Source: Stromatinia cepivora (lineage: Eukaryota > Ascomycota > Leotiomycetes > Helotiales > Sclerotiniaceae). Taken from it: a stretch of 64,000 nt of DNA. This document shows positions 38,347 through 51,772 of this stretch, one piece after another. The stretch lies in NCBI GenBank assembly GCA_014898415.1, contig RCTD01000031.1, forward strand, positions 1-64,000, read 5' to 3'. The notes below the pieces were generated by a model. The model made no database searches, was not told the DNA's origin, and saw nothing but the letters and a program-made list of their open reading frames with translations. The number at the start of each line of letters is the position of its first letter. The first letter of the stretch is position 1. The position numbers were made by a program, and so were the translations under genes.

Positions 38347-39650
38347 AATGTCTGTTTAAAAGAAGAAAAATGTTTAAAATCAAATACTTAGATTCTGTTT
38401 CTATTTTAAGTGCTATACAAAATATGAGATTTCTTGATTTAATTAAGTTTATGGAAGGAGAAGTATTCATTCTTTTTTATAATCTTTCGAAAAATGGTTA
38501 TATTTATTGATCAAGAGTATTTATTGATTTTAAAGCAAATGAATTTGCTTTTATTAATATTATATTCCTTATTTATTTATTTCCTATATTTAAATTCAGA
38601 ATTATATTATTTGAAATTTTAATTGAAATTAAAGAGTATAATAATATATAAGGTTATATCATTACCCATTTTATATTCCTTAATTTAATGGTTGATGGCT
38701 ATAAACAATCTTTTGTCCTTTTTCTTATTATTGAATTAGGGAGTTATAATGTTATTTTAGGTAGACTTTGATTATTAGAGATTCGAGCGAAGCTTGATTG
38801 CTTCAATAGATGTTTTGAATGGTTTAAAGAGAGATCCTGTATTATCTTTTATTCGAATAATTTCTTTGTTATTTAATTATCCCTTTGCAAATAAAAAATC
38901 GATCAATTAATCTAATAAAATATTAATCAACGAAATAACCAATTCGAAGAATATTGGAATCGAAAAGATTTATAATTGAGCAAATCAATCGCAATTGGTG
39001 ATATATAATAAAAACCTTCAAATATGAATGTAATATAGATTTTTGTTGAAAAGGAAAAGATTCCGATTTTTTTTAAGTTTAATTCATTTTTTTCCTAATT
39101 AATTATATTATTATTGCAGATTTACGAATGCCTCCCCTGTATATCGCCCGAAGTCCTTAATTTATGTATATTCAAACCCGATAAATTCCAATTAGAATAT
39201 AAAAGAGATAAACAAATTGAATTCTTTATTATTATTTTAAAAGAATTCGATAATATGATAAATTTCCGATAAAATAAATAATATGCGGAAGAGAGAATGT
39301 TAATTGCCCTAACCAAATTCAAGAATATAAAAATTCAAGAGAAACTCGATCGAGTATTGATCGAAATCGATTCAGAATTTGAAATATCATTTGAATATTG
39401 ATAATATCATCGAGCTTTTTCCAAGTATAAATTAAACATTTTATCTCCTAATCGATTTTATGATTATAAAATTATATTAAAAGACGAAGAAGAATAAGCC
39501 TTGTATTATAACCCGTTTTATAAGATATCCTTGGAATAATTGGAAATTGTTAAAGAATATATTATGGATAATTTCAGTAAAGATTTCATTGAATTTAATT
39601 AAATCTTTTATATTGTATTTATTCTATTTGTTAAGAAACTTAATGGTAAT

Positions 39651-40031
39651 TTGAAATTCTGTATAAACTTCAGATTATTGAATTCCTTGATATATAAGGA
39701 TCAGTATTCTTTCCCTTTAATCAACGAAACACTTTCTCGGCTTTCCGATACTAAGGTTTTTATCAAACTCGATATTCATCAAGTTTTTCATTATATAAAA
39801 ATGGATTCTGTTTTGGAAAAGTATATTATCTTTCGAATCCGATACGGATCATATAAATGTAAGGTCGTATTATTCGAATTAATGAATAATCCTATAACCT
39901 ATCAGTATTATATAAATGATATTCTATTCAATTACCTAAACGTCTTCTATATAGTATACCTCGATGATATTCTAATTTATTCCAAAAACAAAGAAAAGCA
40001 TCAAATTCATATTAAACTAATTCTCGAATAA
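39651..40031 (+). pseudogene. Gypsy-1 reverse transcriptase open fragment
   Basis: 126 residues of a Ty3-type RVT_1 domain: KFCINFRLLNSLIYKDQYSF (the DYR-x-LN region, with N for D), LSDTKVFIKLDIHQVFHYI (first catalytic Asp retained), and the catalytic box YLDDILIYSK near residue 104. Stops occur before and after. It is one exon-free part of a RIP-damaged polyprotein and would be inactive. Confidence 0.88.
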
Positions 40032-41030
40032 TTAGAAGTTGTTGGCCTACAAACAAATCTCAAAAAATGCAAATTCAATATTATATATATCAAGTATTTA
40101 GGCTTTATTATCTCTATTAAAAAAATAAAAATGGACTCTAAAAAGATTGAGATAATTGAGAATTGAATCTTTCCGATAACAATAAAAGGGATCCAATCAT
40201 TCTTCGGTTTTTGCAATTTTTATTGATGGTTTATTAAGGATTATAATATAATAATAAAATCTTTCAACAAACTTATTAAAGCAAATGTTAAATTTGTATT
40301 CGACGAAGTATGCCAAAATGTATTTAATATCTTGAAGAAAAAGTTTATTTCTGTTTTATTCCTACAATATTATAATTACCGATTCTTTTGTATACTCGAA
40401 ACAAATATATTTGATAGAATAGTTGTTAATATATTATTACAATAGTATAACAAAGATTGATTTCCCGTAGCTTATTTCTTCAAGACCATAGTTGTTGTTG
40501 AATTGAATTACGAAGTTCATGATAAGGAAATGCTGTTAATCATTTGATCTTTCAATTATTGGAGAGTGGAATTCGCCGGTTTATTATATAAAATCAAGGT
40601 TTATACCGATTATAAGGTTTTCGAATATTTTATAACTATTAAGATTTTCAATGTCTGACAAACTTGCTAGACAGAAGTTCTAATCGATTATAATTTCATC
40701 ATTATATACCGCCCTGGAAAAGATAATTCTTTCATTGATGCCTTAATTCGTCGGACCGACGAGTTGGATTTTCAGAATTATATTAAGAAGAAGAATCGCT
40801 TTTAGTAGTTTATTAAAGATAATTAAGTTGATATTGAAATTATGAAAAAAGTCTTACAAAAGCATTACCCAGATGAAACAGTGATTATTAGTATCGATTT
40901 GAATAAAATTGTTTCTTGATTCGATTTAATTAACCATATCATCAAAGCAAATAAAACTATAGATAGTTTATTAGTATTCAGAATGCAAGTTATCTAAGGT
41001 TACAAGTATATATCATTCCAAAATGATTTT

Positions 41031-41327
41031 TTGCTTTATGATGATTGTTTGGTGATGCCTGACGTCGATAATCTTCGAATTTATTTGATTCGTGAAGCCC
41101 ATAATTCCGTTTTCACTGCTTATCCTGGTATAAGTAAAATCTACCTTTTATTATTTCAACAATACTATTGGCCTAGAATGTATAATATTGTAATCAGATA
41201 TATATGCAATTATTATGCCTACAAATATAGTTCCGTTTCATATAATCGTACCCCTGGTTTATTATATCCACTTCCGATTCCTAATCGAGTATGGCAATAT
41301 ATCATTATTGTCACGAGATACACGTGA
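41031..41327 (+). pseudogene. Gypsy-1 integrase zinc-binding region, cut by insertion
   Basis: 98 residues with the HHCC order: REAHNSVF, GISKIYLLLFQQYYWPRM and a C-N-Y-Y-A-Y region where the second His and one Cys are changed to Tyr. The frame runs into the gag-only element at 41309. Integrase coding resumes at 42989 with GYNNVLVIIDRLMK-like sequence containing the first core Asp. Confidence 0.85.
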
Positions 41328-42983
41328 TCGCGTACGATCGGGCTAGTACAGTATTAAGCTCCGAGCCGATCATATATATAGCTTCGTAGCACACTCTCTT
41401 TAGCTCTATAGCTTTTAATTCTAAAATTGATCTTTAAACACTCGTTGAATTCATTACATTATTAAAAACTCTTCCAAATAAAAAATAGAATAATATTTAC
41501 ACATACTTATATACACTCCGCTTACTCCTATCTAAACATACACTTATACTCTCTCACTTGTATATAGATCTTCTTGATATTATTCGAAGATATTATCTTT
41601 TTTCTTACCCTTAATTTCTAAGTTATAGATTACAATTCGATAAATCTCGCGATTGCAAAATTTCGTGGCAAAATGATTCGTCAATGGGATGAAATCTCGT
41701 TCCTACACTCCCTGATTCTCGAATGCACTTCTATTGTTCATACTCCTTTTTATCCGAAATCCTTTTTTTCTGATCCTGAAAAGTTCAATAATAGCTCTTA
41801 AAAGTTCGATATTTGATTTCCTTTGATTCAAACGAAACTACAAATAAATAGCATTACGATCAACAACTTTATAATTCAATTTTACTATATTTATCTCAAT
41901 CTCGAATCTTATATATAAATTATAATATTACCTCAGTTTTCTTCTCTTAATCAAAATATTTCTTTAGATCATATAACGATCCTGGATCAACTCATATATA
42001 TTTATAATAATCCGAATAAAGTTCAAGAAACTGAAAATAAGTTATTCATTTTCAAACAAGGAATCGATTCTTTATATACCTATATTACAAAATTCGAAAG
42101 GATTCTTTATAAAACCAAAGATCAGAATTAACCTGATTCGAATAAAATCTCAACTTTTCGTAATGAATTCAATATTACTTTTAGAAATTGTCTTTCTCAA
42201 TAACTTTCTTTTCCCTACTTCTATCCCGACTTTGTTCAAATTATACAACAACTAATTATTCATACAGCAAATGGATTCCCTATATTATTCTATTCTAATA
42301 AACCTAGAACCCCATATATATTGCAGAATCTATCCCACTCTCAAAACCACGATCTAATAGATGTTAGCAATCTTAATATTATTAATGCCTTTAGCTTTTT
42401 TGATACTCAACCGGATAAATCTGATCGTATTCTAATTCTACCCTGTATACGAACACCCGAATTTTCCCCTTCTGAAAGAACTCTCTTGTATAAGCAAAAT
42501 AAATATGTATAATATAAAAGTAACTTTCATTAGATACAAATCTATCCATTAAATCCGTATTAAGGAATCCGAAATCGACAAAAGCTTATTCCAATTATTA
42601 CACTGACTACTAAACCCGAAAACGACAATAATAAGGACCTAGAAGAAATGATCAATAGCCGATATTTTGAAGATCACTTGAAAAAGGCAAATGATATAAT
42701 GGATATATATTCGTTAATTGTAATACAATCTATGTATCAGGAATTTTTATCAAAGGAAGATTAATGATCATTTTGTACTTAAATCATTCATTTAAAGTGA
42801 ATTCGAGGCGAACTCTTTAGAAAGGGGGGATAGTATTACGAAATACATATAATCATGTACGATCGGATTAGTACAGTATTAAGCTCCGAGCCGATCATAT
42901 ATATAACTTCGTAGTACACTCTCTTTAGCTCTGTAGCTTTTAATTCTAAGGTTGATCTCTAAACGCTCGTTGGGTTCGTCACA
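41309..42983 (+). mobile_element. Gag-only LTR element (TR-GAG type), copy 2, inside Gypsy-1
   Basis: 1675 bp with 150-bp LTRs (41309-41458 and 42834-42983) and duplication ATTAT (41304-41308 and 42984-42988). The interior again codes only for a gag-like protein and the relic of a CCHC knuckle (about 42505-42545). A purine tract GAAAGGGGGG lies before the 3' LTR. The uninterrupted target sequence is seen in Gypsy-2 at about 56415-56440, confirming a clean insertion. Confidence 0.93.
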
Positions 42984-43874
42984 ATTATGGATTACTGTAG
43001 TTTTAATAAGGATAAATATGGATATAACAATGTTTTAGTTATTATTGATCGATTGATGAAGTAAGTTATCTTTATACTTTATTACAAATTAATCGATATT
43101 CGAGTTTAAGTATAATTATATCTTTATTATGTATATCGATATTATAGTTTCCTTGATATTATAGTATCGGATCGCGGTCTTCAATTTATATTACAGTTCT
43201 GAAAGAAATTCAACCAAATCCTAGAAATCGATCTTAAACTATCTATTGCTTATTATTTTTAAATCGATAATCAAATTGAGATCTATAATTAGTATTTTTA
43301 GCAATGGTTAAGGTTGTTTGTTAACTATTATCAAGATGATTGGTCAGAATTCCTATTTACAATGGATTATGTGCAATTTACTTTTCTATACGATTTTTTA
43401 GGAGGGTTTACACCCTACGAAACCCTATACAGGCATACACCGAAATGTATATAGGAATGGAAGGAAGATGTTGGTAAGCCAATAGACAATATAAATATAC
43501 ATGATACTCATATATACATAGAATGCAATAGATTAACTTTTGTGCGAACAAAAGAAGGTTTATTGTATATCCAAGCCAAAATATCGAAATCCATGAATGC
43601 TTATTGATGTAAAATCGATTTCGATATCGGAGATTATATATAATTCAATATAAAGAGTTATTTTACCTAAAGATTATTCAAGAAATTGGACTTCCTAATT
43701 CAAAGAAGATTTAAGATCATTGATCGATCTGGAAACTCTTTCAAACTCGAATTCCTGATTACAATGAAAATTCATTTTGTTTTTTTTTTAGATTGATTAT
43801 ACAAGGTATATAACGATTCTCTTTTTGATCAGATATTCGAATTATCTCCACCTATTAATATAATTGACGATTCA

Positions 43875-44090
43875 GAATAGGAAATGAAAAAGGTTTTAAT
43901 AATAAAGAAAACATAAAAAACCCTATTATATAAAATCTCATAATTTAATAATAATACTGATCTTACCTGATATCCTATTTTCGATTTTAAAATATCATTG
44001 TATCTTCTATACGATTTTTATTTGACTAATTCAACATTATTTGATCCTCCCAATTGATTAATTGATTGAATAAAGCTTTATAAAAGCAAA
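43875..44090 (+). pseudogene. Gypsy-1 chromodomain-like C-terminus
   Basis: Across stops, the plus-strand frame shows MKKVLIIKKT, KTLLYKIS, NNNTDLT-x-YPIFDFK and DPPN-x-LID-x-IKLY. The spacing of the hydrophobic/Trp positions fits the chromodomain-like tail followed by a GPP-rich linker in fungal chromoviral Gypsy elements. It is absent from Gypsy-2, which has a deletion here. Confidence 0.55.
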
Positions 44091-44399
44091 AAGGATAATT
44101 ATAATCATATGGATAATGATTTATCCATGAAATTAAGGAAAAAAAAAGTGTTCTTCAATACAGTAGATTAAATGTTATGATTTTATAATGGTGTGTATGT
44201 ATACGATTATAAAAGGATCAAAAATCTATACAAATTCGAGGGAATTTGATTGTATATGTATATGGTCCGAATTCCATACAACAGATGAACTATTATCATC
44301 AAGATAATACAAAGATAATATATATCTATGATCATTTCAAAAAAATCATATAAAGGGAAGCTTGAATATAGTAAAAACGAAATGTAACGTCACCCCTAT

Positions 44400-44715
44400 C
44401 GATTTCGTTCAATTTGGTTGATTTAATCAATTTGGTCAATTTGGTCAATTTGATCGATTAATTTGGTCAATTTCGGAATTGATTATATTAATCACCCATT
44501 ATTATTATACTATAATTCAACCTCCTTCCCTTTTCTATTAAAACTTTTTTTTTTTAGAGATTCCCCAAATCAAGGAGAATACAAATCAATATTAATTTAA
44601 TCAATTGATGAACGATTTGATCGATTTGATTAATTCATTTGTTATTTTGATCAATTTGGTCGATTAATTTGGTTAATTTGGTCAATTTCCAATAAATTGA
44701 TTAAATCAACCAAAA
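44400..44715. repeat. Short-period AATTTGGTC repeats near Gypsy-1 3' LTR
   Basis: Runs of AATTTGGTCAATTTGGTCAA-like 9-bp units at about 44410-44475 and again 44640-44690, in the noncoding region before the purine tract. Confidence 0.7.
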
Positions 44716-44833
44716 TGACCAATCTAATTGATTTAAAGCTCATAAACCTTTATAAAACCTAATTTCTGATAAAATAATAATGGAACAAAGGAGTAAAACG
44801 CTCAAAGACAAGCTTTTCTGAAGGGGGGGGTAA

Positions 44834-45113
44834 TATCACAAATTATGAATCATAAAAGGCTAACCACATAATACCTCTTATCTCCCATATCAATTTATGA
44901 GTTGATTATCTGTGTGTATGCGTTACGAATCATACAATTTAGTATAGTAAAATGATAACCCTAATAACGCTTACGCATAACCCTGCAGCCCACAAATAAA
45001 TATTTGTATATATATCTAATCGCTCCTTATAAGCCATAGTTCTTTAATTGTAGATTCTAAAGAATATAATTGACCCTGTTTATTCAGCTCTACAACGGCT
45101 CTTGTGCGTCACA
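44834..45113 (+). repeat. Gypsy-1 3' LTR
   Basis: Starts TATCACAAATTATGAATC (RIP-altered), ends CTTGTGCGTCACA, then duplication AATAT. Confidence 0.92.
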
Positions 45114-45118
45114 AATAT

Positions 45119-46020
45119 TAGTTCTATTTATCGACAAATAAGGGAAATAAGTGAAAATCTTTTCGAAATGAAAAAAGATGATTTTTTATTTGGAAAACGA
45201 TGGATATAGAATTTTTTGAAAAGGAATCCTGAAATTAGAATTAAAAAATAATATCGAATCGATTTTGTATATATTTTAGATGCTACTAATGAAATTATTA
45301 GTAAGTAATTTAAAAAGTTCAATTTGTCTTCGATTAAATATATTAAATCTGAAAACTGATGGAATATAGATGAAACTGGTATTATAAAAGATCAGGGTTT
45401 AAATGATTTAATAATAAAAAATTCAGAATATCGTTTTATTCAAAAAAAAATAATCTGATTCAAGAATTTGAATATCTTTTATTGAATACATTTCAGCAAT
45501 AAAATAAGTATTCAAATTATTCGTTATTTTTAAAGAAAAATATATATAACAATAATGGTTTTTTATAGATTTTATTTTATATAAAAAATAAAAATTTATT
45601 ATTACAAGTAATAAATAAACAATAAATATTATAAAATTTGAATAATTGAAAACGATCTTTATTCTTCAAATTATTTTTTCTTGATTTAAAGAAATTAGAT
45701 TATTTATATTAAATAATCATAGAAATTATGAAATTATTGAATTTATCTTTGAATACTTCAAGAATAATATCTATCTTCTATTTCTATTACTATATATATT
45801 ATATATATTACAATCATTAGATTTATTAATATTCTTATTTTTCAAAAATACTTATAAACATTATCTCAATAAATTAAATTCTTTATTGAATTCTTCAATA
45901 ATTAAAAAATATAATTTTCTTATTTGTTATCAGAAAGTTAAAATAGAAAGTTTGATAATTTATAATATCAAATTTGGATAAAAGGCTTCTAATTTATAAT
46001 CTTAAAATTATACTAAATTT
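45119..46020 (+). pseudogene. Fot1-like transposase, central relic (segment 2)
   Basis: Frame 45115 onward, through stops, reads ISENLFEMKKDDFLFGKRWI, NFLKRNPEIRIKK, DATNEIISK and then WNIDETGII with the first catalytic Asp at 45369-45371, followed by NSEYRFIQKK and FKNLNIFY. This matches the order of pogo/Fot1 DDE transposases: CENP-B-type DNA-binding helix, then N-x-DETG. Numerous TAA/TAG/TGA codons at Gln/Trp-like positions show RIP. It lies between the AATAT duplication of Gypsy-1 and the AATTT duplication of Gypsy-2. Confidence 0.82.
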
Positions 46021-46291
46021 TGTCACGAATCGTGAACCACAGGAGGCTAACCACGTGATACTTCTTATCTCCCATATCAATTTATGAGCTGATCATCCAT
46101 ACGCATACATTACAAATCATACGATTTAATATAATAAAATAGTAATCCTAATAATGTATACATACAACTCTACAACCCACAAATGGATATTTGTATATAT
46201 ATATCTAATCGCTCTTTACAAGCTATAATTCTTCAATTGTAGATTCTAAAGAATATAATTGATTTTGTTTATTTAGCTTTATTATGGTTTT

Positions 46292-49200
46292 TATTAACTT
46301 TTGGTGCAGGAAGTAGTAGTATTGTTGACTATGTAGGTTGAACTAAGGATCTATAATTCTAATAGGAATAGAATTGAGGTTATCCCCAAATATGGTCTGT
46401 ACACCATTATAGTCTTGTGACCTCAATTCTAATTTTATGATGGCCTCATTTCCAACACTCCCTTATTGAGGATATCCTATTCGATCCTCCTAGGCTACTA
46501 ATCCTAACATTTTCTTAAACCTTTCGAAAGCAATCTTTGTACAAAACTTCGTCATTCTATTAACAATTATATCATATATATTGATATAACTAATAACGAT
46601 TTTCTTCTTTTCTATCAAATCCCTAATGAAATGATAACTGATATCTATATATTTGAATCATTCATACAAATATGAATTCTTGGTTAAAGCTAAAGCACTT
46701 TGATTATTATTAAATATTTGAACTGTATCTCTGTTCTTTTCAATATAACTTGATCTAAATAGATCTTTAAGTATTTATATAATCCATCTCTTTTATTTAA
46801 TGAACATTATTATCGTAATATATTCTGATTCTATATTAAAGGTAGTCATAAACATTTGTTTTTTGCTAATCTACGATATAAAGCCTTTGTAGAATATTAC
46901 AATTCCTTTTGAAATACTTTTCCGGTTATATTTGTTATTAGTCTAATCTGCATTTGTATATACCTTTATTGTATTATCAGGCATATTATATTCTTTGCAG
47001 ATATCAGATTGTACTCCTTTTGGCCCGAACTATAGCTTCTATTTGATTATTGATCATAGATATCGCATCAGATTCTTCAAAGCTATAATATAATGTTTTA
47101 CTGGTTTTGCTATAAATTGTGAAAGTCTTTCAATTAAGAATATTATATTTGATTGGGTATATATTATTAGATAAATTATATTTCTTATTTATTATTGATA
47201 TTCGTTTATATCTGTTAATTCATCGTTATCGATTATTGGCCGGAGATGGGTATAATCCATTATTGGCAATTTCTTGGTTTGATGTTATTTATATGTAATA
47301 TTGTATTTGATTAGTATAATATTGAGATATTCTTTTTGATTTATAATTAATGTATACATTTTTCTATTGCGAATGATTTTAATATTTAGGATCTTATTAA
47401 TCTCCTTTAGATTCTTAGTGTTAAAACAAATCGATAGCTTTTCATCAAATCAAATGATTTGCAATGATATATATGATGCAATAATGATATCGTCGATATA
47501 TATTAATAATATTATATTACAGTCTTTGGATGTATACAGATATAGATCCGCTAAATTTTATACAAAATCTATACTTAAAAGCTCTTTCTTCAATAGTAAA
47601 CTCCAGTCTCTTTTAGTTTACTTTAATCTATATAAACTTTATAGAGCTTATAATACATATCCCTTTTTGACTTTGATATTTTAAAATAATTCGAGATAGA
47701 TTTTTTTCTTTAAATGCGATTCGGTAAAGGTATTTTTGATATCGAAATATAAGTATTCCAAATTTTCCTTTGCGATAATAGCTAAAAATAGTCTAAATGT
47801 ATTTAACCTCATTATTGGTATAAATATTTCGTTGTAATCCTTTCCTAATATTTGACTGAACCTTTGAACCATTAATCTTGCCTTAAATCGTTCTACCTTG
47901 TTATCCTTGATCTTAATTATAAATATCCATTTCGTCGAAATCAGATTACTTCCTTTAAAAAGTATATATTCTTTCCAAATACCATTTTAAATTAAAGATA
48001 TGATTTCCTTTTGAATAACTTTCTTTCATTTTTCGGAATATTCTCGATCCAATATTGCTTCCTTATAAGTTCTTAGTATTTTGATTCCCAGAACTTCTTC
48101 GGCCGGATATACTACACCTTCTGTATTATTTATATTTATCAACGAAATCATGAAATCTGAAACGATCTTATCTTTGATATAAGAATCTATCTTATAAATA
48201 ATTGGAATTGTAATTATAATATATTCTATACTTTCTTGAGTTTTGGCCTATATAGATATTACAATCAATATCTTTATAATCTTGCTTTCCCATTCTTCTT
48301 CAGGATCTTATTTTATATCTCTTTTCCATTTTCGTATTAAATATTTTAGGGATTCGTCTTCAAGATCTATTTCATCTTCTTGCTCGATCTCAAATGATTA
48401 TAGATTTACTTCGCTTTTTGATTCTGTTGAAATAAACTTATCAACAAAATTTAAAACAATCTTAAATTTTGTTTTCAATATAAATTCAGGATTTACAAAA
48501 ATTAACTTTTGGATTGGATCCTTTGAAATGATGGATTCGATAACTGAAGTATCCTTAGAAGAAGATTCTTGATTTGTTTTCTGAATATTGTCATCTTCAT
48601 TTTCATCGTATATTGATATTGATATATCTAATTTATCTGATTTCAATTCGACAATTGGGATATTTAATACAATTATTGAACTCAATATAATATCTGTTAA
48701 AGAGAATATTTAGAACAAAAGTGATACAGATATTGTATTTGATGTTAAGGATGAAAAAGGTACTTTATTTGTTATCGATCTATTACAAAATTTTCAATCT
48801 GGCTTTATATTCTTTGTTCCTTATAAGCCTGATTCACAATTTCTTAATTTAAAATCTAAATCTTTTCTTCGATAAGATTCATCTATAATTACTTTGTTTG
48901 ATCAAAATATATAATCTAATTCTAGAAAATACACTTTGATATATTTGTTTATAACTTTTGAATATTTTAGGAATACACCAATTCTCGAAGTATCTCACAA
49001 CTTATCATATCTCTATCTTTTCAGAATAATCTTGAAATTAATATAAATATAACATTTGCTCTCCCAGACTTTGTATATCTCTATATTTAGTATTATATCT
49101 ATAAAAGCTTCTATAAAGAATCGATCTATTTTATTTATATTAAAACCAATACTAATACAATTCCTGATATAAATATTATACTTTACAACTTTGTCCCAAA

Positions 49201-51772
49201 ATTCTAATAATAATCCAATTTCTTTTAATATTGTTTTCATATCTGTTTTTGCAATCCTTATATTCTATTCTGTAAGCCTGTTTTAATATGAAAAAGCAAT
49301 TATTGTAACTTCAGATTGTATACCCGATAATTATTTACAAATAGCTTATAGGAATTCCGATACGTTATCAATCTTAATTATAATAATCTTTTCTCCAATA
49401 GTTAATTCCATTTCCTTTTTCCAAGTTTTCAATGTTTAAATTGTATCGTCTTTTTGTTTAAGTGATATAATCCAATTTACTTTTGTATAATTGTCAATGA
49501 TCAATATGAAATAACAATTCCCTCGAATCGATTTTGGAAATAATCCTATAATATCGAAATATATAAATTCGAGTCTCTTTGATTTATACAAACTCAATTA
49601 TTTCAGAATACGATTGGTCATTTTGATGAGTATATATATTTCGCAGATATCTAATTCAATTGGGACCTTTATCGGTTTAATTATATTGGATATCTTATGT
49701 AGATTCTTGATTTTATCTGAATCTAGATGATTGAATCTTCGATATTATAATAGATATCTCTCTTTCTTTTTGAGTATTAATTCGTTATTGATATTTTTGG
49801 TGTTATCGATTATCTTTGAAAAAAAGTCTTTTTCCTGATCATTTTGATATACATTAAAACAAAGAACTATATCCTTATATCCTTTGATTATATATGAAAC
49901 TATGTACATTTTATCTTACATTCTAACACGGATGATTTTCTTATTGTTCTTCTTGAAATATATATAATGAGAATTGAATTCCTTTTACAATCTTGTTTCG
50001 CAGATTCTTTTTTCTGATAATAAGTTTACTTCTAGTTCTAATATATATAATATATTTGAAAATAATATCTTAAAATTATCTTCGTATATTATATCCATTA
50101 AATCTTAATGGCAACAATATATTACTCCCCCATCAACCTTTATCCTTTATTTAATAATAGATTCTATTGATCTGAATAATGAAGGTTGATCAGATATATA
50201 TAAAAAAGCGCCTATATCAATATACCATTTGCTAAAGGAAACCTTACTAATAGTTTCCTTTATTAAATTACAATCTTCCTCTATTATATCCTCAATATCA
50301 GAATCTAATTCAGAAATATTATTAACAAAATATATTTGATCTTTTTTGTTGAAATGAATCTTCTTTGGATTCAATGATCCCCTTTTCCTTTGATAATAAA
50401 GGTAATTACAAAATAATTTATTGGCTTATATTAAATGCAGGCAATCTTATATATAATGATCTTCCCTTTGATACAAATCGCAAATATTATTTGGGATTTC
50501 GAAATCTGATTCTTGATATCGAGAAATGTACCTAAATCCTTTTGCAATTTGCATTAGCTCTGATCCATTTTTAAGATGAAATTCTTTAATCTATAAATAC
50601 TTAATCTTATTATCAATATTAAAACTGATTTGGATATCCAATATATTCATTACTCTTTGATAGTTGATTGAAAGATTACATATTAAAACCAAGAACAGGG
50701 CAGTATCTTGATATACTGACCGACAGCTTTCGTTTGTAACTCTTAGTTTCCTTTTATACTCTTTCAGTTTATCCCAAACTTCGATAATGATCATATTGGG
50801 ATAGGTATTGAATTGGAATTTGAAGTTCTGGATCATCATTATATATATATTAACTGTAATTACATTGACTCTAATATATTTTAATTTAAGGTATCTCCAG
50901 AGTATATATACTATTGAATATTTATCAATAAGGGCTTCATTATCATCATTAAATGTTATACAAATATACAATAACATATTCGCTTCATCCTTTAAATATT
51001 CCGATTTCAATTCGATATTATAATATATACGATCATTGATCTCATAAGCAGATACTGTATTGGGTCCTGCAATCTATGTATATTCATTTAATGTTTGATC
51101 AATTGTATAAAACCATCCTTTCCCTCTCAATTGTATCTTCGTTTATCTAAACCATCGCTTATAATTATTTTGATCAAGCTTCGAAGAATTGTTTGATTCC
51201 GACATTATAAAGATTTCTTACTGTTTGATAAATATCGAAGATAATCTTCAGATTTTTAAGACAATCTTAAAAAAGAATATACAGCAAATAAATTCAAAAT
51301 AATAAAGAAATATAAAAATAAAACAATAAAAGAATTCATAAAATCATATTGTAATATATTTTCTTGTAGTTATACGAATTTGCTCTTCGCCTTTGTTATA
51401 ATTCTGTATCGGCATTATACAAACTACTCTCCACTCTGACCTATGATATTATGAATTATAAACTATATTATCGTATTTCAACTCTGCTTCGATAACACTA
51501 TATAAAAACTCTGATTTTCACTCTATTCCATCTCTACTAATTATACTAATCCTTTCTCGATTTGCTTTGCTTTCTAATCACTACTATACAATCGGATCTC
51601 ATAATCTATTAACTTTTAATACAGAAAGTAATAATATTATTGACTATATAGATTGAACTAAGGATCTATAATTCTAATAGGAGTAGAATTGAGGTTATCC
51701 CTAAATATGGTCTGTGCACCATTGTGGTCTTGTGACCTCAATTCTAATCCTATGATGGCCTCATTTCCAACA
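46292..51772 (-). mobile_element. Ty1/Copia retrotransposon Copia-A copy 2, inside Gypsy-2 5' LTR
   Basis: 5481 bp with 166-bp LTRs at 46292-46457 and 51607-51772 and duplication GTTTT (46287-46291 and 51773-51777). Minus-strand order: gag 51010-50591, protease about 50255-50210 (WYIDIGAFLYISDQ, with the D-T-G triad changed), integrase about 49800-48950, RT 47940-47200 and RNase H to 46500. The RT box Y-I-D-D is intact on the minus strand near 47500. Gag here has a 139-codon open frame, longer than in copy 1, so this copy is less damaged there. Confidence 0.93.
50591..51010 (-). pseudogene. Copia-A2 gag open fragment
   Basis: 139 residues with gag-like helices: KDEANMLLYICITFNDDNE, KYSIVYILWRYLKLKYIR, NIYIMMIQNFKF and DKLKEYKRKLR. 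Copy 1 has the corresponding region at 7989-8225 with earlier stops. It forms the particle protein when intact; here it lacks its beginning and ends at a stop before any knuckle. Confidence 0.7.

Larger units (their letters stand above)
36384..45113 (+). mobile_element. Ty3/Gypsy retrotransposon Gypsy-1 (full-length, RIP-inactivated)
   Basis: 282-bp 5' LTR 36384-36665 and 3' LTR 44834-45113, with target duplication AATAT (36379-36383 and 45114-45118). Without the nested gag-only element it is about 7.05 kb. Plus-strand domains: gag (about 37560-38400), protease (about 38400-38900), reverse transcriptase (39400-40200), RNase H (40300-40800), integrase (41000-43450, interrupted by the 41309-42983 element) and a chromodomain-like tail (43875-44090). 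This order is Ty3/Gypsy. A purine tract AAGGGGGGGG precedes the 3' LTR. All domains carry stops. Confidence 0.92.
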
